From assembly GCF_002968295.1 (NCBI RefSeq), contig NZ_CP134399.1, forward strand, positions 1,178,001 to 1,242,000: a DNA stretch of 64,000 bases. Direction: 5' to 3'. Position 1 is the first letter of the stretch; each line of letters begins with the position of its first letter. Below are positions 18,952 through 29,225 of the stretch, one piece after another. This stretch comes from Mycobacterium sp. ITM-2016-00317. GTDB lineage: Bacteria > Actinomycetota > Actinomycetes > Mycobacteriales > Mycobacteriaceae. The translations under genes and the position numbers were made by a program. A model generated the notes under the pieces. It saw only the letters and a program-made list of their open reading frames with translations, ran no database searches and was not told the origin of the DNA.

Positions 18952-19701
18952 GTGCAAGCGACAGAGCAGAAGGCATGGCGGGCCGGCCGATTCTGGTGGG
19001 ACTGGCCTACCCCGACGTCGATCAGGAAACTGCGCGCGGTGATCTTCGATCTGGACGCGCTCGCCGACCTGGAGGTCGCCGGTCACCGGCCGGCGTTCAA
19101 CGCGGCGTTCGCCGAGCTCGGGTTGGACATCGAGTGGTCGCCGGCGCGTTACCGGCAACTGCTGGTGCTGCCCGACGAACGCCGGCGCGTCTCGGCCGAA
19201 CTGCGCAAGCGGGGGATCAGCAGCGAGTGCGACGTGCTCGCCGAGCTTCTGGTCGACGAGATCTGTGCGGCCAAGGCCATGATCCTCGACGAGACGGTGC
19301 TCGACGCCGACCTCACCGCGCGGCCCGGGATGGCCGAGCTCATCGCCGAGGCGTACGGCGCGGGCATCGGGGTCGGGCTGATCAGCACCGCCGGCCACAC
19401 CTGGGTGGAACCGCTGGTGCGCCAGCTCGTCGGGGACGGGGTCGTCACCACGGTCGTGACCGCGGGCGACGCGCCGCGGGGCACGCTCTACGCCGCCGCG
19501 CTGGGCGATCTCGGCGTGCCGGCACCGGACTCACTTGCGTTCGCGGGGTCGCGAGAGAGTCAGCGCGCCGCGGTCGCCACCGGGCTCGCGACGGTGCTGG
19601 TCGACGACGACGCCCCGGCGGGGGTTCCGCTGTGTGTGGCCGACTGTCAGCGCGTCCACGACGCGTGGCACGAGTCCCACCTGAAGCCGACCGCCGCCTG
19701 A
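18952..19701 (+). CDS. HAD-like hydrolase (CbbY-type fold)
   Basis: 249 residues from GTG 18952. HAD motif I is AVIFDLDALAD, in which DLD is kept but the usual following GT is changed. The motif II Ser lies in GVGLISTAGHTW. The motif III region reads GDAPRGTLYAAALG, where the usual GKP Lys is replaced, and a motif IV-like SLAFAGSRES follows. CbbY-type family members act on sugar phosphates; with the altered motif III the activity is uncertain. It is divergent from the two-component operon. Confidence 0.7.
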   Translation: MQATEQKAWRAGRFWWDWPTPTSIRKLRAVIFDLDALADLEVAGHRPAFNAAFAELGLDIEWSPARYRQLLVLPDERRRVSAELRKRGISSECDVLAELLVDEICAAKAMILDETVLDADLTARPGMAELIAEAYGAGIGVGLISTAGHTWVEPLVRQLVGDGVVTTVVTAGDAPRGTLYAAALGDLGVPAPDSLAFAGSRESQRAAVATGLATVLVDDDAPAGVPLCVADCQRVHDAWHESHLKPTAA

Positions 19702-19724
19702 CCCGCTGCGCTCGACTCTGCGCT

Positions 19725-19794
19725 CGACTCTGAACTTGTTGTCGAAATCCTGGCCGCGTGGCAGCAACTACTTCAAAGTCGGCGGGCAGAGTCG
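19725..19794. terminator. Possible bidirectional terminator between HAD-like gene and mmsB
   Basis: CGACTCTG (19725-19732) pairs with CAGAGTCG (19787-19794), and inside it AACTTGTTG pairs imperfectly with CAACTACTT. The structure sits exactly between two convergent genes. The left arm is preceded by a 12-bp tandem duplication at 19707-19730. Confidence 0.35.
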
Positions 19795-20667
19795 CTAGCC
19801 GCGCAGCATCTCGATGATCGCGCTGAAGTCCTTGTCGGCGTGGTCCTTGTTGAACTCGGCGTAGATCTCGGCCGCGTGGGTGCCCAGCGGTGCGTTGGAG
19901 CCGGCCGACTCGACTGCGGCCATCGCCAAGCCGAGGTCCTTGTTCATCAGCGCGGTCGCGAAGCCCGGCTTGAAATCGTTGTTCGCCGGGGAGGTGGGGA
20001 CCGGGCCGGGCACCGGGCAGTTGGTGTGCACCGACCAGCAGTTCCCGGTGGCTCCGGTGATGACGTCGAACAGCGACTGCGCCGGCAGGCCGAGCTTCTC
20101 GGCCAGCACGAACGCCTCGCCGATCGCGATCTGCTGCACGGCCAGCACCATGTTGTTGCACAGCTTGGCGGCCTGACCCGCTCCCGAGGCGCCGCAATGG
20201 ATGACCTTGCCCGCCATGGGTTCGAGCACTGGGCGGGCCGCCTCGACTGCTTCATCGGTGCCGCCGACCATGAACGCCAGAGTGCCCGCCGTCGCGCCCT
20301 TGATGCCCCCGGAGACCGGGGCGTCGATCTGGGCCAGACCCTTCTCGGCGGCCTGCGCGTGGATGGCGCGGGCGTCGTCGACCGAGATCGTGGAGGTGTC
20401 GATCAGCAATGCCCCGGCCTTGGCCGCGGGCACCACCTCGTCGTAGACGGACTTGACGATGTTGCCGTTCGGCAGCGAGGTGATCACCACGTCGGCATCG
20501 GCGACCGCGGCGGCAGCGCTGTCGAACACGTTCGCGCCCTTGGCCTTCGCCGCTTCCTTCAGTTCGTCGACCAGGTCGAAGGCGTGCACGGTGTACCCGG
20601 CTCCCACCAGGTTCGCCGCCATCGGTCCGCCCATGTTGCCCAGGCCCAGAAACGCGATCGTCGTCAT
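19795..20667 (-). CDS. mmsB: 3-hydroxyisobutyrate dehydrogenase
   Basis: 290 residues: NAD+-dependent oxidation of 3-hydroxyisobutyrate to methylmalonate semialdehyde in valine breakdown. The Rossmann motif is FLGLGNMGGPMAANL, the substrate loop DAPVSGG and the catalytic Lys lies in GQAAKLCNNM. The ATG at 20667 is preferred over GTG 20673 because it has better spacing from AAAGG. It is the last gene of mmsA-fadE9-mmsB, the same order as in M. tuberculosis. Confidence 0.93.
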   Translation of the reverse strand: MTTIAFLGLGNMGGPMAANLVGAGYTVHAFDLVDELKEAAKAKGANVFDSAAAAVADADVVITSLPNGNIVKSVYDEVVPAAKAGALLIDTSTISVDDARAIHAQAAEKGLAQIDAPVSGGIKGATAGTLAFMVGGTDEAVEAARPVLEPMAGKVIHCGASGAGQAAKLCNNMVLAVQQIAIGEAFVLAEKLGLPAQSLFDVITGATGNCWSVHTNCPVPGPVPTSPANNDFKPGFATALMNKDLGLAMAAVESAGSNAPLGTHAAEIYAEFNKDHADKDFSAIIEMLRG

Positions 20668-20681
20668 CGACACAACCTTTC

Positions 20682-21857
20682 TTAGACGGCGGCTCGGGCC
20701 CGGGCCGCTTCGGCCCGGCCGATCACCACGCGCATGATTTCATTGGTGCCTTCGAGGATCCGGTGAACGCGAAGATCCCGCAGGATCTTCTCCAGGCCGT
20801 ACTCCTTGAGATACCCGTAGCCGCCGTGTAGCTGCAGCGCGGAATCGGCCACGTCGTAACACGCGTCGGTCACGTACAGCTTGGCCATCGCGCACAGCTC
20901 GACCTTGTCGGGGTCGCCGGCGTCGAGCGCGGATGCCGCCCGCCACAACATCATCCGGGACGTCTGCAGCGAGGTGGCCATATCGGCCAGCGTGAAGCGG
21001 ATGGTCGGCTCGTCGAGCAGCGACCCGCCGAACGCCTCCCGGTCCCGCACATAGCCGGCGGCCTTCTCGTGCGCCGAGCGGGCACCGCCCAGCGAGCAGG
21101 CCGCGATGTTGATCCGCCCGCCGTTGAGACCGTTCATCGCGATGCCGAACCCAGTGCCCTCCCCGTCGGCGCCGCCGAGCATCGCGTCGGCGGGCACGCG
21201 GGCCTTCTCGAAGATCACCTGTGCGGTCGGCTGGGCGTTCCAGCCCATCTTGGCCTCGTTGGGGCCGAAACTCAGCCCGGGCGTGTCCTTTTCGACGACG
21301 AACGTGGAGATCCCGCGCGGGCCGTCGACCCCGGTGCGCGCCATCACCACATAGACGTCGGAGGTTCCGGCGCCGGAGATGAACTGTTTGACGCCGTCGA
21401 GCACGTAGGAGTCACCGTCGCGGACCGCCCGGGTGCGCAGCGCCGAAGCATCGGAGCCGGCACCCGGTTCGGTCAGGCAGTAGCTGGCGATGCTGTCCAT
21501 CGACGCCAGCCGTGGCACCCACTTCTTGCGTTGCTCGGGCGTGCCGTAGGTGTCGATCATCCACGCGCACATGTTGTGGATCGAGATGAACGACGCGATC
21601 GCCGGATCGGCGGCGGCCAGCTCCTCGAAGATGCGGACCGCGTCGATGCGCCGCAGGCCGCTGCCGCCGACCTCTTCGGAACAGTAGATCGCGCCCATGC
21701 CGAGCTCGGCGGCCTCCCGCAGCGCATCGACGGGAAAGTGCTTGTCGGCATCCCAGTCGAGGGCATGCGGGGCAAGGCGTTTGGCTGCGAACGCGGCAGC
21801 CGTCTCGGTGATAACGCGTTCGTCGCTGTTCAATCCGAACATGTCCAACTCGAACAC
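20682..21857 (-). CDS. fadE9: Acyl-CoA dehydrogenase (isobutyryl-CoA dehydrogenase type)
   Basis: 391 residues with the flavin-binding YCLTEPGAGSDASAL, the GGRINIAACSLGGA segment and the catalytic base Glu in RILEGTNEIMR near the C-terminus. The position between mmsA and mmsB points to isobutyryl-CoA dehydrogenation in valine catabolism. It is 9 bp downstream of mmsA and 14 bp upstream of mmsB. Confidence 0.92.
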   Translation of the reverse strand: MFELDMFGLNSDERVITETAAAFAAKRLAPHALDWDADKHFPVDALREAAELGMGAIYCSEEVGGSGLRRIDAVRIFEELAAADPAIASFISIHNMCAWMIDTYGTPEQRKKWVPRLASMDSIASYCLTEPGAGSDASALRTRAVRDGDSYVLDGVKQFISGAGTSDVYVVMARTGVDGPRGISTFVVEKDTPGLSFGPNEAKMGWNAQPTAQVIFEKARVPADAMLGGADGEGTGFGIAMNGLNGGRINIAACSLGGARSAHEKAAGYVRDREAFGGSLLDEPTIRFTLADMATSLQTSRMMLWRAASALDAGDPDKVELCAMAKLYVTDACYDVADSALQLHGGYGYLKEYGLEKILRDLRVHRILEGTNEIMRVVIGRAEAARARAAV

Positions 21858-21866
21858 TGAACCGTC

Positions 21867-23420
21867 CTACTTCATGGTGGGGATGACGAACTCCGCGCCA
21901 TCCTTGATGCCCGAGGGCCAGCGCTCGGTGACGGTCTTGACCTTGGTGTAGAACTGGATCAACGCCGGCCCGTGCTGGTTCAGGTCGCCGAAACCGGAGC
22001 GCTTCCAACCGCCGAAGGTGTGGTAGGCCACGGGAACCGGGATCGGGACGTTGACCCCGACCATGCCGACCTGCACCTTGGACACGAAGTCGCGGGCGGC
22101 GTCGCCGTCCCGGGTGAAGATCGCCACGCCGTTGCCGTACTCGTGCTCCGACGGGAGCTTCAACGCCTCGTCGTAGTCCTTGGCGCGCACGATGCACAGC
22201 ACCGGGCCGAAGATCTCGTCGGTGTAGATCGACATGTCGGTGGTGACGTGATCGAACAGGGTGGGGCCGATGAAGTAGCCCTTCGACAGATCCTGATCGT
22301 CGAAACTCAGTTCGTCGGTGGTGCGTTCGCGGCCGTCGACCACCAGCTCGGCGCCGGCTTCCACGCCCTGGCCGATGTAGTCGCGCACCCGCTCCAGCGC
22401 CGCGCCCGTGACCAGCGGCCCGTAATCGGCCTTCGGGTCGAGGCTGTGGCCGACCCGGAGCTGGTTGACGCGCTCGACGAGCCTGTTGCGCAACCGATTC
22501 GCAGTCTCCTCGCCAACCGGCACAGCGACGCTGATCGCCATGCAGCGCTCGCCTGCGCTGCCGTAGCCGGCGCCGATCAGCGCATCGACGGCCTGGTCGA
22601 GGTCGGCGTCGGGCATGATGATCATGTGGTTCTTCGCGCCGCCGAAGCACTGCGAACGCTTGCCGTGTGCCGCGGCGGTCGAGTAGATGTACTGCGCGAT
22701 GTCCGAGCTGCCCACGAAGCCGACGGCCTGGATGTCGGGATGGGTCAGGATCGCGTCGACGGCCTCCTTGTCGCCCTGCACGACCTGGAACACGCCTGCG
22801 GGCAGGCCGGCCTCCAGGAACAGTTCGGCCAGTCGCAGCGGCACCGACGGGTCCCGCTCAGAAGGCTTGAGAATGAATGCGTTCCCGCACGCGAGCGCCG
22901 GGCCGGCCTTCCACAGCGGGATCATCGCGGGGAAGTTGAACGGCGTGATGCCGGCAACGACGCCCAGCGGCTGACGGATCGAGTAGACGTCGATACCGCC
23001 GCCCGCGCCTTCGGTGAACTCACCCTTGAGCAGGTGCGGGATGCCGATCGCGAACTCGATGACCTCGACGCCGCGCTGGATGTCGCCCTTGGAGTCGGCG
23101 ACGGTCTTGCCGTGCTCGATGGACAGCAGCTCGGCCAGCTCGTCGACGTTGTCGTTGACCAGCTGGACGAACTTCATCATCACCCGTGCGCGCCGCTGCG
23201 GGTTCCATGCCGCCCATTCCTTCTGGGCCTCGACGGCCGAGGCCACGGCGGTGTCGACGTCGGCCGCCGACGCAAGCAGCACCTGCGCCTGGACCTCGCC
23301 GGTGCTCGGGTTCAGCACGTCAGCCGTGCGGGTGGACGAGAGCTCGCTGCGCTTCCCGTCGATGAAATGGGGGATCCGGGTGGTCGCCGTGGTTGAGCTT
23401 GGCGCCGTAGTTGAGGTCAT
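21867..23420 (-). CDS. mmsA: Methylmalonate-semialdehyde dehydrogenase (CoA-acylating)
   Basis: 517 residues of the aldehyde dehydrogenase fold, converting methylmalonate semialdehyde to propionyl-CoA. Visible are GITPFNFPAMIPLWK, the NAD-binding VGSSDIAQYIY, the catalytic Cys in GSAGERCMAISV, and EIFGPVL. The start ATG at 23420 is preceded by GGAAGG. It is the first gene of the operon; a 16-bp imperfect palindrome lies 25 bp upstream. Confidence 0.94.
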   Translation of the reverse strand: MTSTTAPSSTTATTRIPHFIDGKRSELSSTRTADVLNPSTGEVQAQVLLASAADVDTAVASAVEAQKEWAAWNPQRRARVMMKFVQLVNDNVDELAELLSIEHGKTVADSKGDIQRGVEVIEFAIGIPHLLKGEFTEGAGGGIDVYSIRQPLGVVAGITPFNFPAMIPLWKAGPALACGNAFILKPSERDPSVPLRLAELFLEAGLPAGVFQVVQGDKEAVDAILTHPDIQAVGFVGSSDIAQYIYSTAAAHGKRSQCFGGAKNHMIIMPDADLDQAVDALIGAGYGSAGERCMAISVAVPVGEETANRLRNRLVERVNQLRVGHSLDPKADYGPLVTGAALERVRDYIGQGVEAGAELVVDGRERTTDELSFDDQDLSKGYFIGPTLFDHVTTDMSIYTDEIFGPVLCIVRAKDYDEALKLPSEHEYGNGVAIFTRDGDAARDFVSKVQVGMVGVNVPIPVPVAYHTFGGWKRSGFGDLNQHGPALIQFYTKVKTVTERWPSGIKDGAEFVIPTMK

Positions 23421-23444
23421 GGGAATCGAACCTTCCGTGTAGAT

Positions 23445-23460
23445 ACTTGGATATCCTAGT
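23445..23460 (-). promoter_or_regulatory. Candidate operator/promoter of the mmsA operon
   Basis: ACTTGGATATCCTAGT is a palindrome with 7 of 8 base pairs matching, centred 32 bp upstream of the mmsA ATG. On the minus strand it contains TAGGAT, a possible -10. A dimeric repressor binding here would block the operon. The regulator is not identified. Confidence 0.45.
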
Positions 23461-23668
23461 AATGCGGTTCGGCCTTGGCAAGAGTGTTGGCAGCGGTACC
23501 GCCGCAATTTCGTGGGCCCTTGTCGCACTCCGGTGGGTGTCGGCCACAGCGGCGGTCCCACTCGCGCGATATCGCGGTTTGCGGGAATGGTTGCTGGCTA
23601 AACCCGGCGACATGGGCGCGCGTCTTGCGTCAGGCCGGTCGTCGGTACCGTCGCAGGTCCTGACCCGT
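23461..23668. other. Intergenic region mmsA / rmlC
   Basis: No convincing gene. An ORF of about 85 codons from ATG 23463 on the plus strand has no recognisable motif, and its end overlaps rmlC. The stretch probably holds the mmsA promoter and the rmlC 3' end. Confidence 0.4.
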
Positions 23669-26046
<2,378 letters not shown>

Positions 26047-26049
26047 GCG

Positions 26050-26907
26050 TCAGCCTTTCAGCTCCAGCGGGCCGGCCAGCTCCTCCAGCGTCGACAACAG
26101 TTCGTCGGGGCCGCCCAGGACCTGGATCGCGACGTGGTCGGCGCCCGCGGCCAGATGTTCGGTCAGCCGCGCCGCGATCGCGTCCGGTGATCCGTGCGCG
26201 ACGACCGCGTCGATGAACCGGTCGCTGCCGGGCCGCACCAGGTCCTCGTCGGTGAACCCGAGCCGCTTCCAGTTGTTCACGTAGTTCGACAACCCGAGGT
26301 AGAAGTCGACGGTCTCGCGGCCGATCTCGCGGGCCTTCTCGGCGTCGTCGGTGAGCACCACCTTGTGCTCGGGAGCGATCAGCACTGTCGGACCGAGCAA
26401 TTCGCGCGCCTGGCCGGTGTGCACCGGGGTGGTCAGGTACGGGTGTGCGCCGGCACTGCGTTGCGCGGCCAGCTTGAGCACCTTCGGGCCGAGCGCGGCC
26501 ACCACCCGCCTGCTGGTCGGCACCTTCGACACGTCCAGCTTGTCCAGGTAGTCGACCAGCGCCTGATACGGCTTGGTGTACTCCTGGGTGTGCTCAGGGT
26601 GACCGACACCGACGCCGAGCAGGAACCGCCCCGGGAACGCCTTCTCGATGCGGTGATAGGACTTCGACACCTCGTCGGCGTCCGCCGTCCAGATGTTCAC
26701 GATGCCGGTGGCCACCTGCAGCGACTCGGTCTTCTCCAGGATCGGCTCGACGAACGCCAGATCGGCGGCGGGTGACGCGCCGACCCACACCGTGCCGTAG
26801 CCGAGCTTCTCGATCTCGACGGCCTGGTCGGGTGACACCGGCGCACCGGTCCACACTCCGAAGCGGCCCAGAGCGGGCTTCAGCGACGGGCCTTCAGTGT
26901 CGGTCAT
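26050..26907 (-). CDS. LLM-class F420-dependent oxidoreductase (TIGR03620-like)
   Basis: 285 residues of the luciferase-like monooxygenase fold. Typical segments are GRFGVWTGAPVSPDQAVEIEKLGYGTVWVG, ATGIVNIWTADADEV and FLLGVGVGHPEH. Mycobacterial members mostly use cofactor F420; the substrate is unknown. It is the last gene of the five-gene unit starting at 32275, and its close paralogue lies 3 bp upstream. Confidence 0.88.
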   Translation of the reverse strand: MTDTEGPSLKPALGRFGVWTGAPVSPDQAVEIEKLGYGTVWVGASPAADLAFVEPILEKTESLQVATGIVNIWTADADEVSKSYHRIEKAFPGRFLLGVGVGHPEHTQEYTKPYQALVDYLDKLDVSKVPTSRRVVAALGPKVLKLAAQRSAGAHPYLTTPVHTGQARELLGPTVLIAPEHKVVLTDDAEKAREIGRETVDFYLGLSNYVNNWKRLGFTDEDLVRPGSDRFIDAVVAHGSPDAIAARLTEHLAAGADHVAIQVLGGPDELLSTLEELAGPLELKG

Positions 26908-26910
26908 GCT

Positions 26911-27756
26911 CTATCCCTTTCCTCGCAGTCCGAGCGGCCCGGCGAGCTCGGCCAGTGCGGGCACCAGCTGGTCGGGGCCGGTCAGTACCTGCACCGGCAC
27001 ATGGTCGGCACCTGCGTCGAGGTGCTCGGTGAGCCGGGCCGCGATGGCGTCGACGGTGCCGTAGGCGACGACGGCGTCCACCAGACGGTCACTACCCGGT
27101 TTCGCCACGTCTTCATCACTGAATCCGAGGCGTTTCCAGTTGTTGAGGTAGTTGGCCAGGTTCAGGTAGATCGCCAGGGCCTCGCGACCGACCGCGCGGG
27201 CCTGCTCCGCATCGGTGGTCAGGACCGCCTTGTGCTCCGGCGCCAGGAACGCCTCGGGGCCGATCAGCTCCCGCGCGCGGGCGGTGTGCTCCGGCGTCGT
27301 CAGATAGGGATGGGCGCCCGCCGAGCGGGCGGCGGCCAGCTGCAGCACCTTCGGACCCAGCGCCGCCACCACGCGCCGTTCGCGCGGCACGCCGTACTCG
27401 TCGAGCTTGTCCAGGTACTCGTTGAGCGCTTCCAGCGGCTTGCGGTACTGCTGCTGCGCCTCGGGGTGGCCGACGCCGATCCCGAGCAGGAACCGGCCGG
27501 GATGGGCGGCCTCGATGCGGTGGAACGACTCGGCGACCGGCCCCGCCGCGGCGGTCCAGATGTTCACGATTCCGGTGGCCACCTTCAGCGTGGTGGTGGC
27601 GTCCAGGATGGGCTCGACCCAGTCCAGTTCGGCGGGCGGGGAACCGCCCACCCACACGGCGCCGTAGCCGAGGGCCTCGATGTCTGCCGCCTGCTGTGGG
27701 GTCACCAGGCGGCCGAACGCCCCGAACCTGCCCAGGTCGGGCTTCACGGCGGTCAT
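26911..27756 (-). CDS. LLM-class F420-dependent oxidoreductase (TIGR03620-like), paralogue
   Basis: 281 residues, strongly similar over its whole length to the next gene (shared LGYG-VWVG, ATGIVNIWTA, RFLLGIGVGHPE, NNWKRLGFSDED). The ATG at 27756 overlaps the stop of the upstream kinase (ATGA), so the enzyme is translationally coupled to a signalling gene. The tandem pair suggests duplication with possible substrate divergence. Confidence 0.88.
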   Translation of the reverse strand: MTAVKPDLGRFGAFGRLVTPQQAADIEALGYGAVWVGGSPPAELDWVEPILDATTTLKVATGIVNIWTAAAGPVAESFHRIEAAHPGRFLLGIGVGHPEAQQQYRKPLEALNEYLDKLDEYGVPRERRVVAALGPKVLQLAAARSAGAHPYLTTPEHTARARELIGPEAFLAPEHKAVLTTDAEQARAVGREALAIYLNLANYLNNWKRLGFSDEDVAKPGSDRLVDAVVAYGTVDAIAARLTEHLDAGADHVPVQVLTGPDQLVPALAELAGPLGLRGKG

Positions 27757-29213
27757 GCCGGGCTCGCCGGTGCCGGGGCCTGCCACGGCAGCGAGACGAT
27801 GAACCGGGTGTTGCCGGGTTCGGATTCCACCGCCAGGTGGCCGTGGTGCTTCTCGACGACGATGCGCCAGGCCAGGTCCAAGCCCAGGCCGGTGCCCTCC
27901 CCGAACGGCTTGGTGGTGAAGAACGGGGTGAAGATCCGGTCGACGATGTCCTCGGGAATTCCGGGGCCGTCATCGCAGACCTCGACGACGACCCCGGCAT
28001 CGCTGCTCTGGCGGTAGGTGCGGATGGTCAGCGTGCCGTGGCCGTCCATCGCCTGGATCGCATTGTCGATCAGGTTGGTCCAGACCTGGTTGAGATCGCC
28101 TGGGTAGCACTGCAATTCGGGTAGCGACTTGTCCTTGTCCCAGACCAGCTTGACCGGGTTGTCCTTGCCGACCTTGTCTCCGAAGATCGTCTTGATGGTG
28201 CTGTAGATCAACTCGTGCACGTTCGCGCTCTGGTATTCGGCGCGATCCATCTGGGAGTACTGCTTGGCGCCGGCCAGCAGCGCCGAGATCCGCTTGCTGG
28301 CCTCGCCGATCTGGTTCATCAGCAGCTCGGTGTCGATCGTGTACTTCAGCCAGCCGATCGCGCCCGGCAGCGTCGCCGAGCAGTCGACGTCGTCGATGGA
28401 GGCCTCGACCCGTTCCAGCCAGTCGACGTCCAAGCCCGCCTCCACGAACGTCGGCGCGTAATCCCAGGCGCCCGAGATGCCGTGCTCTTCCAGCCAGTCG
28501 CCGATCTGGTCCTCGCGGTCGGAGGTCTCCAGTGCCGTCAGCTCCTGGGATTTCGACTTGGCGACCTGCTCGGCGACCTCGTCCTGAATGCTGACCAGCA
28601 CCTTCAGCGCGGCCGGGGTGAACTTTCCGTCAGCGAGCATCGCGAGCTTGTGGCGCATCTTGCCCACGCCCTCGCGCAGGTCGGCCACTGCGCGGGCGGT
28701 GGCGCCGGCGGGGTTGTTGAGCTGGTGGGTCAACCCGGCCGAGAGCTGCCCGAGCGCCAGCAGCTTCTCGCGCTGGCCGAGGATCTGGCGCTGCCGCAGC
28801 CCGCCGACCATGTGGCCCTCCAGCAGGTGCACCGCCATCGGGAATTCCTTCTGCATGAACTCGGCGAACGCGTCGGCGTCGAGTACGAAGAACTGCGACG
28901 GCCGCGTCACCCGTACCGACGCCTGGTAGACGTGTTCCTCGCCGGGGATGTACGCCGACCATGCGCCGCAGTACACGCCGCGCTGCGAGGTCCGGTTGGT
29001 CTCGATGTCCACGCCGCCCGACCGCTTGGACATCACCAGCTCACCGTCGATCAGTACGTAGAAGCACGTCGCCGGATCGCCCTCGGTGTGGATCGGGCCG
29101 GGCTCGAATGTCGCGATGTGACCGTTGGCGCACAAGGTGTCCAGTTGCGCGTCGGTCAGGGCCTCGAACAGGAACAGGGAACGCAGTTGATCGGGCAGAC
29201 ATTTCTCACCCAT
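27753..29213 (-). CDS. Histidine kinase with N-terminal cyclic-nucleotide-binding-like domain (kinase 1)
   Basis: 486 residues. A CRP-like beta-barrel fills about 10-130 (EGDPATCFYVLIDGEL), but its phosphate-binding cassette reads CGAWSAYIPGEEHVYQASV and lacks the usual Arg. The phospho-acceptor is His163 in SAGLTHQLNNPAG. After a long helical insert comes the HATPase with NLIDNAIQAM, DDGPGIP and GEGTGLGLDL. There are no membrane helices. It is 12 bp downstream of a paralogous kinase and probably signals to the receiver-flavoprotein fusion of the same unit. Confidence 0.88.
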   Translation of the reverse strand: MGEKCLPDQLRSLFLFEALTDAQLDTLCANGHIATFEPGPIHTEGDPATCFYVLIDGELVMSKRSGGVDIETNRTSQRGVYCGAWSAYIPGEEHVYQASVRVTRPSQFFVLDADAFAEFMQKEFPMAVHLLEGHMVGGLRQRQILGQREKLLALGQLSAGLTHQLNNPAGATARAVADLREGVGKMRHKLAMLADGKFTPAALKVLVSIQDEVAEQVAKSKSQELTALETSDREDQIGDWLEEHGISGAWDYAPTFVEAGLDVDWLERVEASIDDVDCSATLPGAIGWLKYTIDTELLMNQIGEASKRISALLAGAKQYSQMDRAEYQSANVHELIYSTIKTIFGDKVGKDNPVKLVWDKDKSLPELQCYPGDLNQVWTNLIDNAIQAMDGHGTLTIRTYRQSSDAGVVVEVCDDGPGIPEDIVDRIFTPFFTTKPFGEGTGLGLDLAWRIVVEKHHGHLAVESEPGNTRFIVSLPWQAPAPASPA

Positions 29214-29225
29214 GACGGGTCCTTC

